Assembly: GCA_033557465.1 (NCBI GenBank)
Contig: CM066044.1
Location: forward strand, 195,974,184 to 196,038,183
Origin: Ichthyophis bannanicus
Taxonomy: Eukaryota; Chordata; Amphibia; Gymnophiona; Ichthyophiidae
DNA length: 64,000 bases
Direction: 5' to 3'
Below are positions 50,282-59,890 of this stretch, piece by piece (the stretch's first letter is position 1; each line of letters starts with the position of its first letter). A program made the translations under genes and the position numbers. The notes below the pieces were generated by a model. The model was not told the DNA's origin, did not search any database, and worked only from the letters and a program-made list of their open reading frames with translations.

Positions 50282-51853
50282 TTAATAATGGTTTATGGAC
50301 CTTTCCTCCAGGAACTTGTCCAAACCTTTTTTAAACCCAGCTACACTAACAGCCTTTACTACATCCTCCGGTAACAAATTCCAGAGTTTGATTACACGTT
50401 GAGTGAAAAAATATTTTCTTTTATTAGTCTTAAATAGTTTACCCTGTAGCTTCATTGCATGTCCCCTAGTCTTTCTATATTCTGATAAGGTAAACAATCG
50501 ATCTACGTTTACCCGTTCCACTCCGTTCATTAATTTATAGACTTCTATTATATCTCCCCTCAGCCGTCTCTTTTCCAGGTTAAAGAGCCCTAACCTTTTT
50601 AGCCTTTCTTCATAGGAGTATCCTTCCATCCCCTTTACCATTTTGGTGGCTCTTCTCTGTACCTTTTCTAAAATCGCTATATCCTTTTTAAGATACGGCG
50701 AACAGAATTGCACACAATATTCAAGGTGCGGTCTCACCATGGAACAATATAGAGGCATTATAATATCTTTTGTTTTATTTTCCATTCCTTTCCTTATCAT
50801 ACCTAGCATTCTATTTGCTCTCTTGGCCGCCGCTGCACACTGGGCCGAGGGTTTTAACATGGTATCCACAATGACGCCTAAATCTTTTTCCTGGGTGGTG
50901 GTTCCTAATGTGGAACCTTGCATCGTGTAACCATAGTTTGGGTTGTTCTTCCCTAGGTGCATAACCTTGCACTTGTCCACATTAAATTTCATCTGCCATT
51001 TTGATGCCCAGTCTTCCAATTTATCAAGATCCTCTTGCAATTTTTCACAATCCTCTTGGGTTTTAACAACTTTAAATAGTTTTGTGTCATCTGCAAATTT
51101 GATAACCTCACTCGTTATTCCACTTTCCAGGTCATTTATGAATATGTCAAAAAGCAGCGGACCCAGCACAGATCCCTGGGGTACACCACTATTCACCTTT
51201 CTCCATTGGGAAAATTGGCCATTTAGCCCTACCCTCTGCTTTCTATCTTTTAACCAGTTCCTGATCCACAATAGTACACTGCCTCCTATCCCATGACTCT
51301 TTAGTTTTGCCAAAAGTCTCTGATGAGGGACCTTGTCAAAGGCTTTCTGAAAGTGCAGATACACAAGATCAACTGACTCACCTTTGTCCACCTGTTTATT
51401 CACTCCTTCAAAAAAACATAACAGATTAGTAAGACAAGATCTTCCTTGTCTAAAGCCATGTTGGCTGTCTCCCATTAGGTTGTGACTATCTACATGCTGA
51501 GTAATTTTATTCTTTATGATGGTTTCTACCATTTTTCCCGGTACTGACGTCAGGCTCACCGGTCTGTAGTTTCCCGGATCACCCCTGGAACCCTTTTTAA
51601 AAATTGGTGTTACCTGAAGATTGGAGGATCGCCAATGTATTAGAGATGATTTTAATGATAGTTCACAGATTACTGATAGCAGTTCTGCAATTTCATATTT
51701 CAGTTCTTTCAACACCCTTGGATGTATACCATCCGGCCAAGGTGATTTGCTACTCTTCAGTTTATCTAATAGTTGTAAGACATCTTCCCGATGTATCGAT
51801 ATTTCCTTCAATTCTTCCGCACCTTTAAATACCACTTCAGTCATGGGTAACAT
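50282..51853 (-). pseudogene. CR1 reverse transcriptase, 523 codons, catalytic Asp lost
   Basis: Motifs in order: 'SKSPWPDGIHPRVLKELK', 'GNYRPVSLTSVPGKMVE', 'DSQHGFRQGRSCLTNLL', palm A 'VDLVYLHFQKAFDKV', 'NSGVPQGSVLGPLLFDIF', 'VIKFADDTKLFK' (FADD at residues 253-256), and the C-terminal domain to '[15 protein letters not shown]'. Palm motif A has His167 where the CR1 in this window at 25200 has Asp ('VYLDFRKAFD'). This residue coordinates metal in reverse transcriptases, so the enzyme should be inactive although the frame is open. Confidence 0.85.
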
Positions 51854-51947
51854 CCCTACATCTTCCTCAGGAACGACCGAAGCAAAGAATTCAGTCTGTC
51901 TGCTATCGCCTTGTTGCCTCTTAGTGCTCCTTTAACCCCTTTATCAT

Positions 51948-53018
51948 CTAATGGACCAACTGACTCACAGGTTTTTTGCTACGAATGTACTTGAAAAGGT
52001 CTTTATTTCGCATTTTTGCTTCCACAGCAAGCTTCTTCTCAAATTCTCCCTTTGCCTGCCTCATCAATGTCTTGCATTTAACTTGCCAGTGCTTGTGCTG
52101 TTTCCAGGTTTTGTCGTTTGGCTCTTTTTTCCATTTCCTGAAAGATGCTTTTTTGGCAACAGCCTCTCTGACCTCACCTTTAAACCATACTGGCAGTTTT
52201 TTGGACTTCCTTCCACTTTTCTTAAAGCGTGGAATACAGCTGGTCTGGGCTTCCAAGATAGTATTTTTCAACACCCAAGCTTGATGTACGTCTTTAACCT
52301 TCGCAACTGCTCCTTTTAGTTTTTTCTTAACTGTTTTCCTCATTTTATCATAGTCTCCCTTTCGAAAGTTAAAAGGTAGTACTGTGGATTTCCTTACTAT
52401 CCCTCCTCCACTAATTAAATCAAAGGCGATCATGCTATGATCACTATTGCCAAGTGGCCCCAACACCCTTATCTCTTGCACTAGATCTGATGTTCCACTA
52501 AGGACTAGGTCTAATATGGCTTCCCCTCTGGTCCGTTCATGAACCAGCTGCTCCAAGAAGCAGTCATTTATTTCATCTAGGAACTTTATCTCCCTAGCAT
52601 GTCCTGACGTGACACTGACCCAGTCGATACCGGGGTAATTGAAATCACCCATTATTATTACTGCGCTGTAACTTTTGTTAGCTTCCTTGATTTCTTTGAG
52701 CATTTCATCATCCATTTGGTCATTCTGGCCAGGTGCTCGATAGTACACCCCCACTGCCACCGCCTTCCCCCTTTTATATGGAATTTCAATCCATATAGAT
52801 TCTACAGCAGATTTTGTTTCCTGCAAAACTTTAATCCTTTCTGAGTCAATGCCCTTTCTAACAGAGCGCAACCCCTCCATCAATTTGATCAGCTCTATCA
52901 TTACGATATATTGTACCCAGGTATCAGTGTCCCACTGGTTGTCCTCCTTCCACCATGTCTCTGATATTCCAATCATATCTAACCTTTCATTTAGTGCTAT
53001 ATATTCTAACTCTCCCAT
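51948..53018 (-). pseudogene. CR1 AP-type endonuclease and linker, 356 codons
   Basis: The endonuclease nicks target DNA to prime reverse transcription. Seen: 'DMIGISETWW' (catalytic Glu), 'VGVYYRAPGQNDQ', 'IIMGDFNYPGIDW' (D, N), 'EAILDLVLSGTSD' and 'PLGNSDHSMIAFDLI' (SDH). A Lys-rich linker then ends at 'KKPVSQLVH' and a stop. The frame should continue into the polymerase, but a frameshift at about 51900-51948 separates them. The domain start is missing because the element is 5'-truncated. Confidence 0.83.
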
Positions 53019-53022
53019 CTCA

Positions 53023-54010
53023 GGTTTGTGTGCAGGAGAGGCCTTAGAGGCTCTCCTGGGAAGTAGACAGGAGTAACTGCTGGAAATGAAGCATATAGCC
53101 CTTGTGGACTATGCGTAATACCCAAGCATCCCCTGTAATGGGTGGCCACCTGTGGGCAAACAGGGCTAAGCAACCTCCTGTGCAGGAATGGGGCAGCAGA
53201 GGTGGAAAGGCTATGCTGTGGTAGTCAAAAACCCCCTCCCTGCTGGGTAGGAGCAGGAGCCGGAGGCTTGGGGGTCTTCTGCCTACGGGGCCCATGTCCC
53301 TGCCCCTTGGCCTGCTGCCCCTGTTGGGGAGCTGGGGAGGCCTGGTACTGAGGGAAAGGTTTGTAGGCAGCCGCCTTTCTTGGGTAAAAGGGCTTTTTAC
53401 CCGAGCCCTTCTTTTTGTGAGAAGGGGCAGCAGTCTTTCTGGACAGCCTTGTCCTAGTCAGGGGCTCGGTTTTGAGCTCAGCCGCCTTGTCGGCCATGGG
53501 CTTGCCAAAAAGGTTTTCACCTCGGCAAGGGACATCGACCAACTTGTCCTGCACTCAGGGCTCGAGGTCCGATGATTGCAGCCATGCCTGGCGTCGGGCT
53601 CCGATGCCGGCTGCCGCCACACGAGCCGAAGCCTCGAAGCCATCGTAGGCCACTCGGGACATGAACTTGGAACAGTCCCTGATTCCTGAGGACAAAGTCT
53701 GGAACCTCTGCAAAGGTTCCCCGGAGAGGCCAGCAGAGAACCCGGCAATTTCTTTTGCCAGGTCTCGTAAGTACATGCCCATGTACAGCTGGTAGGACTG
53801 GACACGGCAAGCAAGCAACAAGCCCTGGAAGCACTTTCTGCCGAAAGCATCCAGGTTCCAGGCCTCCCTGCCGGGGGGCACCGCAGAGTGCATCTTCTGG
53901 CTCTTCAGACGATGCATGGCCGATTCCACCACCATGGAATGGTGCAGCTGCGCCTTCTGGAAGCCAGGGCTCTTATGGAGTCGATAGATGGAATCGACCC
54001 GCTTGTTCAA
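53023..54010 (-). pseudogene. B gag C-terminal half and RT start, in several frames
   Basis: 53555-54010 encodes gag: 'RLHKSPGFQKAQLHHSMVVE', 'GREAWNLDAFGRKCFQGLLL', 'ARVAAAGIGARRQAWLQSSD'. 53225-53554 continues with 'CRGENLFGKPMADKAAELK' and a basic stretch. 53044-53295 is the polymerase N-terminal block ('FAHRWPPITGDAWVLRIVHK'). Small frameshifts separate them. This B gag is closest in layout to E1 and E2 gag but clearly distinct in sequence. Confidence 0.75.
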
Positions 54011-54313
54011 GACCGGCGCTGAGGCCAGTGCCTCCTACATCCAGAAAGCACAGTTACTTACCTGTAACAGGTGATCTCCGGAACAGCAGGAATTAGTCTT
54101 CACATATGGGAGACGTCGCCGACGGAGCCCGCACGGGAATGCTCCCCAGCATCCAATCAGAAAGCCTTTGGGAGCATCCCCCGCACCTGCGCGGTGGCTT
54201 CCCACCCTTCCTACTGCCTCTCCCCAGTTGAGTTTCATAGCTGAGCCAGAAGGAGAGGAGAGGAAGGAATAGAGAGAAAGAGATACAACTCCATGGGGAG
54301 GTGGGCGGGTTGT

Positions 54314-54408
54314 GAAGACTAATTCCTGCTGTTCCGGAGATCACCTGTTACAGGTAAGTAACTGTGCTATCTCCAGGAACAAGCAGGAATGAGTCTTCAC
54401 ATATGGGG
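54314..54408. repeat. Internal complementary region of E3
   Basis: 'gagatcacctgttacaggta', then 'tatctccaggaacaagcagg'. Although the right end itself is missing, its complement here is of E-type, showing what the lost terminus looked like. Confidence 0.88.
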
Positions 54409-55780
54409 ACTCCCTAGCTGAGGATGCCCGGGGGAGATCCCGTAAGCCTGGCCCAGGACGGGATGGCATTTGCCCAACCTGAATTCCCGGCATCCCCCGA
54501 GGGATGGAGGGTAGGAGTTGAGAATAGAGGAACAGCAAAACTCAAAGACTACAGGGAGAGTAGTCAGAGTGCATGGAAGCATCATTAAGTTTTTAATGAA
54601 TTAATGATTTAGTACCATGTAAAGCTTACCTACTGAGTTGTAGGAAGTAGGACTGTGATGGAGGTACTGTAGACGCAGTAGCGAGGTCTTCAAGGGAACT
54701 TCACCGCAGCGAGGAGGAAGTTCCAAATCCGGAAGGCCAGGAGATCCAGGAGTCAGCTGGGTCAGGAGGAGGACGGCAGGTCTTCAAGGAAGCTTTAGGC
54801 AAAGCTGAGCACTCCCTTAGGAGCAGAGTCCATAACTCAGAGGACTAACAGTAGAAGACTGGCCGATCTGGATAGCCTATTCCGGAGAAGAGTAGGGGTG
54901 TACCCCGGAGCAGGAGGAGTACACAGCCTGCCCTAGCGAAGAGATAGGGAGACAAGGGTCTGAACCTCCGGGAGGAGAGCATAACTGAAAATAGAAGCTG
55001 TTGACTTCACAGCGGTAGAGTACAACCAGTCCGAGGGCTGATCTAAGGAATAGGCAGGCGGACTGGCCGGACCCCGGAGGGGGGGGGGGGCGCGTGAGTA
55101 CCGGCCATTGGGAAAAAATAGGCGGCAGAACACAGGCACTGTGGGCATTCCCCAAAAGCGCCTATCAAACAGGTGATATCTGGCATATCTAGGCCGTTGG
55201 GCATGGAGAACACCCCACCCCGGCACTAATGCAGGTACGCCGAGGAACCTACCTCCATGAGCATAACACTGGTAAGGCGGACCTGCCAGTGATCCACAGA
55301 ACGTCCACCTGGGGAGGTGGCGTCAAGATCCGTCCGGGAGAGGGATCTAATCCGGTGGAACAAGGGCAGGTCGGCGAACGAACAGCACGGTAGCGTGAAG
55401 GACAGAGGATAGCATCAGTCCGGAAGAACACACCAGGGGGCTTGAGGCCCTATAGGTGTCCCCAGGACTTGCACGCAAAAACTCGTCCCCCGCACTAATC
55501 GGGGGACATGAGGGCATAGTCCTTGGTAAGCATTGGGGGAGTATAGTGGCTGGAAGGAAATTCCGGTACGGAAGCAAGCAGCAGGGGAATACTGGCCGAG
55601 AAGGGTACGGGGCCGTACCCAAGGGTAAGCCAGTTGACCGTGGGCCAGAGCTATCATGGAGTAGAGGTGGTCTCCCTCTACCAACGTAAGGAGAATACCT
55701 GAACCCCTGGATAAGCCCCCGAACCATTTGCCCTACTGAACGAGCCCCAGAGTAGAGCTCAATTGCAAACTTCTGGTAAG
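54409..55780. other. Non-coding middle of E3
   Basis: No supported coding frame. Shares several blocks with 40405-40800 in E2, including 'ggatggagggtaggagttga' and 'ccaaatccggaag'. A G11 run lies at 55080-55090. Confidence 0.55.
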
Positions 55781-55812
55781 AAGGTAAATTGCAGGCAGCC
55801 GCCCACCGGAGC

Positions 55813-58261
55813 CTAAAACTGCTCGGTATGAGAGTTCTGGCGCGGGCCCGGGAACTTCAACCCAGGGTGAGGGGTCCCTTGCTTGGGCGCACCTGGCGGG
55901 TGGGCGGAGGGGTGACATTTCCTCTTCCTAGGAAAGGACGGCCTGGTGAGGCGCGCACCACCGCCGGGGGGAAGCCGGGCCCTAGGATGGCTTCTAACGC
56001 TGGGAAGGTTAGCGAAGCACTGCGCGACCTGACGTAAGGCTTCGCTATTGAAGAGGTGATATCCGTCACAGGGAGAATTACCCAGGTTATGCTGTGCCCG
56101 TCTACACAACTCGGACGCCTGCAACCATGCTGTACGGCGTGCTCTAATGGCGACAGCAGAGCATCTGCTGACCGACAGGAAGGAGTCTAGAGAAGCACGA
56201 GAAAGGAACCCAGAGATATTCCTGCAGTGAAAAAGAAGCAAGGAATATTCAAAGGCCCTGGTTGCAGACAAGAAGGGAGACAACAGAGATAATCTCTCGG
56301 TGACCTCCCGGAGCGACACTCATATAAAAAAATATATGAAATAATCCTGGACGCCAGCATAGACGTTTGGAAGGTTTGACGTCCTAGGGTATCTAGCGTC
56401 TTCGAGGCACGGCCTGGAGGGCGAGAAGAATGCTTTTCCTTGCTTCTGGCCTTCCTCAGCGCCGATTCCACCACAATGGAACGATGCGGAAGCTGGTGCT
56501 GCCGAAAACCCAGGGATGGGGGCACCCGATACAGAGCATGCATCGCAGTCGACGGTGCCGGAACCCTCAAAGGCGACCGCCAAGCCCCCAGCAGGAGATC
56601 CTGCAGGGAGGGATGCAGAGGAAGCATCACGGCGGCCCGTTCCGCAGGGCCTTGAGTTAGGTCCGGGATAGGGATGGCCAGCAAGTCCGCCATGTCAAGG
56701 AGGAAATTCTGAAAAGACGGCTCTCCCGGAGGGGCTATGCCGTGGGAGGCAGAGGCGGGAGAGGCCGCCAGGGCGCCGAGAAGCCTCTCGGGCTGATGCC
56801 TGTTGGGCAGAGGAGGGGACCAACAGCCCCGGACCAGGGTAGTCAACAAGGCGTCGTCGGCTCCTGGAATTGATTCCAAGCTAGGCATCGAAGGGGTCGA
56901 TGGCACCGACGGAGCCGCCGGAATCGGCCCCGAACCCGGGGGGGGGCGCTGCCCTCGGCAACTGAAGCGGTTCCGTGGCAGCCGGAGGGCAGTGGCCAAC
57001 GATCTCCGCTCCGCGTCGCGGGAGGGGACAGGGGCCGATCCCGAGACGTGTCGTGGCCAAGTCTTCGAGGCTGGATACCGATTCCAGGCTGGGCATCGAA
57101 CCGAGCGATGAGATCGACTCCCTTCTAGAGGGCCCTGGCGGCGGCGGCCGCGCTGGCGGTGCTGATCCCGGGGAGCGGATCGGAACCGCGTTGATCGGCG
57201 TCGCATCAAGGGCTCCCGAGGACGAAGCTCGGTGGAGAGGGGGTCATCCGACACCGGCGCCGATGTCGGGCGGCAGGCACTGCCAGATGCCGGGCCCCCT
57301 CTCGAGCCCGCCTGACCCGGAGGGAAATCCTTCCAGGGCATACGACCCGTCCCCGAGGGTACCCAGGTTGCCCGACGACGAGCCCCTGCGGGGAGGGAAG
57401 TGCAAAACTCCTGCGCCGACGCCGGGGTACCACTGCGGGACGGCGCAGATCCAGGCTGGATCTAAGCGATCGAAGATCCCGGGGCCCCCTTTCTCGGAAA
57501 GGGCGGGGCCCTCGACGGCCGCGACGATGCCGGGGGGTTGCCCGTCTGGGGCTGATAGACATACCCCAAGGCTCCCGGGGCAGGCCGACGGCGGTCCCTG
57601 GCGCTCGATGCCCCTGCCGTCTCCGGCGGAGCGGTGCCGCGCAAACCCAGTGCCACCCTCACGCAGGGCTGGGATACCATCAACCCAGCGCGGGTCGAAG
57701 CGACCGGCCCCGAAGGGAGCGAGGCCAGATGACCATCCCCGGCGAAGAGTGGAAGAGTCGGTCGGCCCTAGAGCTGCCGAGGGCAGCGGCAGGTGATCCC
57801 CGGTGGGGAGCAGGTCACTCGACACCGACGGGTCGGCACCGCCAGAAGCGGATACCACCCCCGTAGGAGCGCCATACCGGCAGGAGTCGGTCGGCCCCGG
57901 AGGCGCCGAGGACCGCGGCTGACAGCCCCCAGTGAGGAGCGGAATGCTCGACACCGACGCCGAGGGGTCGGCACCGCCCGTAGCGGATACCACCCCCGCG
58001 CATGGCAGGGATGAAGGAACGCCAGACTGGACCGATTCGATCGGCCCCGGACGATACTCGGTGAGGAGCGGAATGCTCGACACTGACACCGATGCCGGGG
58101 GGTCGGCACCGCTCGAAGCGGGTACCCCCCTCGAGCACGGCTTGGATATAGGGAGGTCAGACTCGGTCATGATCTGGGCCGAGGCACCGAAGGCAGCAGT
58201 CGTGTGTGTCAGTGAGAGACATTAGTTTCTTGCACCGATCACACTTCTTGAAACCACTGGA
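55813..58261 (-). pseudogene. E3 (or E3/B chimeric) gag in several frames, GC-rich
   Basis: 55813-56319 encodes the C-terminal part ('LSRASLDSFLSVSRCSAVAI', 'RRTAWLQASELCRRAQHNLG'). 56187-57341 encodes '..SMPSLESIPGADDALLTTL', 'GEPSFQNFLLDMADLLAIPI' and 'PPSLGFRQHQLPHRSIVVES', each with a clear E2 counterpart. 57244-58170 is a Pro/Ser/Ala-rich stretch with internal repeats. 58157-58261 starts MASSGFKKCDRCKKLM with 'THDCCLRCLGPDHDRV', the zinc motif. The N-terminal 0.5 kb may belong to B. Frameshifts lie at about 56200-56320, 57300 and 58160-58170. Confidence 0.7.
57822..58190. repeat. Tandem repeat of about 125-130 bp in gag, three units
   Basis: Units begin near 57822, 57946 and 58074. Each carries 'gctcgacac(c/t)gac', 'gggtcggcaccgc' and 'agcggataccaccccc' or close variants, separated by 'gtgaggagcggaat'. 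A partial earlier unit lies at about 57700-57820. In translation this gives repeating 'SVSSIPLLT....GVVSATGGADP' modules. Confidence 0.8.
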
Positions 58262-58514
58262 AGCCATCGGGGAAAAAAGGGCTCCCGCGAGGTCAAAGTA
58301 CCAGCCTTCCAGGGAAAAACAGAAAAAAGGCACGAACGCCAGCCACGAAGGGCAAAAACCGAAAAATAGAAGACGGGCTCGATACCGGTGTACTGAACCT
58401 GGCGGGAAGGGGAACCGGCGTCTAACTCGGAGAAAAAGACGAAGTAATCGCTGAAAAAATGTCAACTTTTCCGGGTGACTCAGACAGACATCCGATGGGC
58501 TCCACGGAAAAAGA

Positions 58515-58678
58515 AAGACTGAGCAAGATGGCACCTTTAGGCGGGAAGGGGACCGCGCATGCGTGCAGTATTCCCAAAGGCTTTCTTAGAAAGCTGGGGA
58601 AATGCTCCGCACGGGGGCTCCATCGGCGCCGATGTCACCCATAAGTGAGGACTGACTTCCTGCTTGGTCCTGGAGAAA
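58515..58678. repeat. Right terminal repeat of B
   Basis: Inverted partner of 46901-47095. On the minus strand the element begins TTTCTCCAG|GACC. Confidence 0.88.
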
Positions 58679-58864
58679 TACAAGATACCATTTGAACATT
58701 TAGTATTACCTAATGCTCAATTTTTTGCTCTCTCTCTATTTTAAAAAATAAGTAACAGATCAAGAAAAAAAAAAGTATGTTCAGTATAAGTCTAAATAAT
58801 GTAATGACAGCATTCTCAGATCAAGATTTAGTTGATCAGTTCCCGCTATTCTGGCTACTAGCAG

Positions 58865-59110
58865 CACAGCAAATCACAAGAAAGACTCTACCACTGGATA
58901 ACTGGGAACATCACATCAACCTAGTAGGCATGGTACTCCTTGTAGCCTTGGGCAAGTCACTTAAACCTCCACTGCCTAAAGTATAAACTTAGATTGTAAG
59001 CCCTCTGGGAACAGGGAAATGCCCACTGTACCTGAATGTAACTCTCCTTGAGCTACTACCGGAAAGGTGTGAACGAAATGCTACTAAAGAAAAAATGCTG
59101 CGTCACTGGA
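58865..59110 (+). mobile_element. SINE, 3' half
   Basis: Contains 'cttgggcaagtcacttaaac', 'gattgtaagccctctgggaa' and 'tgtacctgaatgtaactctc', matching the L2-like 3' half of the SINE at 35130-35440. The tRNA-like head is decayed or missing. Confidence 0.65.
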
Positions 59111-59318
59111 ATTCCACCCAAATTAAAATCTATATCATACACAGTGCTCCCTGTTTATAACTGAAATGTTGCTCCATATCCCTCAAAACAGTACTGTGAG
59201 TATTTGTGGTATCAGTCAAATTCTGCTACACTATGGCTAGCTTTCCCCTAACTGACTGTTAAACATAAAGCTATATGAAAATATCCTTTTTAGAATTCTA
59301 GGCAACAGCATCACTCAC

Positions 59319-59428
59319 CTGTCAAGTATGGCTTCTTTATTGGCAAGACGACTCTTTATTTTATTGATTAAATAATCCAAAAACAGTGTCCAGATGTCCA
59401 GGCATGAAAAGTAACCTTCGTGTGTTGG
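59319..59428 (-). CDS. XPO6: Exportin-6 coding exon (110 bp)
   Basis: On the minus strand the acceptor 'tgttgatttcag' ends at 59429 and the donor 'gtgagtgat' begins at 59318. The exon opens in phase 0 and encodes 'PTHEGYFSCLDIWTLFLDYL' and 'INKIKSRLANKEAILD', plus two bases (AG) of an Arg codon completed by the G that opens the exon at 34844. Both the amino-acid sequence and the junction fit exportin-6. It is the upstream neighbour of the exon at 34736-34844. The reading frame is clean. Confidence 0.93.
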
Positions 59429-59431
59429 CTG

Positions 59432-59890
59432 AAATCAACAAACAAAATCACTTGGAGAAACATTGCAAAGTACATTAAAAAACTTCTTAAATCTCTAAAT
59501 TACCCTAGGGAACTATTTGAAATTGTACAGCAGCTAATAAGAGATCCCAATTCAAATAATTTGGATACCCACCCTATGCCATGGCCAAATTTCTTCAGGA
59601 CAAATTGAACAAAACCACACCAGGAACGTCCTTACCCACATCTCTTACTAGCAGCACCACTACCAGCCAAAGCTGGATCAGATTTCATGCTATATCATCA
59701 GAACAACTGGAAACAATCATCTCCAACATAAACATCTCCCCTCTAGACCCCTGGCCAGTCTCTTGGGTCAAAATTATCAAACAAAAGCTCAGTCCAATCC
59801 TACATAAGATAACAGTCATCTCTCTACCAAGGATACATGCCTGAAAGCCTCAAGTGCACCTTAAGTCAGACCTATTCTAAAACATCCCTC
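59432..59890 (+). mobile_element. L2-group LINE fragment
   Basis: 59581-59844 encodes 'FLQDKLNKTTPGTS' and 'IISNINISPLDPWPVSWVKI', the region between endonuclease and polymerase in L2-group elements. It then gives 'MPESLKCTLSQTYSK', equivalent to 'FPSALKLTSIRPLLK' at the start of the window. 59432-59580 matches the preceding linker. It is truncated on both sides, and begins only a few bases upstream of the XPO6 exon's acceptor. Confidence 0.65.

Larger units (their letters stand above)
50114..53022 (-). mobile_element. CR1 LINE, 2.9 kb, inserted in B
   Basis: The 3' end has the CR1 8-base-type repeat ('cataagaacataag') and tail at 50114-50240. The copy contains polymerase and endonuclease in two frames and ends 5' within the endonuclease at about 53022, so it is 5'-truncated and lacks ORF1. 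B resumes at 'gtgtgcaggagaggcctta'. It shares its tail family with the copies at 3019 and 4527. Confidence 0.9.
54048..57600 (-). mobile_element. Gag-only DIRS 'E3' nested in B; right end not found
   Basis: The left end 'gcacagttacttacctgtaa' at 54048 and the internal complementary region at 54314-54408 match E1/E2 type. The non-coding middle (54409-55780) aligns with E2 rather than with E1. Gag follows from about 55780 rightwards. The expected right terminus of E-type ('tatgtgaagactcattcctg', as at 45084-45122) does not occur anywhere to 58678, where only B's right terminus is present. The right boundary given is an estimate from the size of B. Confidence 0.7.
46901..58678 (-). mobile_element. 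DIRS 'B', complete ends, with CR1 and E3 nested inside
   Basis: Left end 'gagtagttactcacctgtaa' at 46901; right end '..ggtcctggagaaa' at 58678. The inverted repeats (about 46901-47095 and 58515-58678) share 'ccagctttctaagaaagcct' and 'gcctaaaggtgccatcttgc' or complements. The internal complementary region is 47171-47270. The recombinase is intact, RT/RNase H nearly open, and gag split. CR1 occupies 50114-53022 and E3 starts at 54048. Subtracting them would leave roughly the 5.3 kb normal size if E3 ends near 57.6 kb, but that inner boundary is not visible. Confidence 0.88.
34845..59318 (-). other. XPO6: XPO6 intron, 24.5 kb, filled with nested retroelements
   Basis: Bounded by the GT at 59318-59317 ('gtgagtgat') and the AG at 34846-34845. 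It contains two SINEs or parts, the DIRS elements E1, E2, B and E3, one CR1, and small LINE fragments. More than 22 kb of the intron is recognisably retroelement DNA. Confidence 0.85.

Noticed and set aside
56975..57796. 273-codon plus-strand ORF opposite E3 gag
   Set aside because: Long only because of high GC content; the minus strand has clear homology to other gag proteins.
57822..58190. CRISPR-like or satellite array
   Set aside because: Units are contiguous and diverged within a gag frame with no regular spacer pattern; it is a short coding minisatellite.
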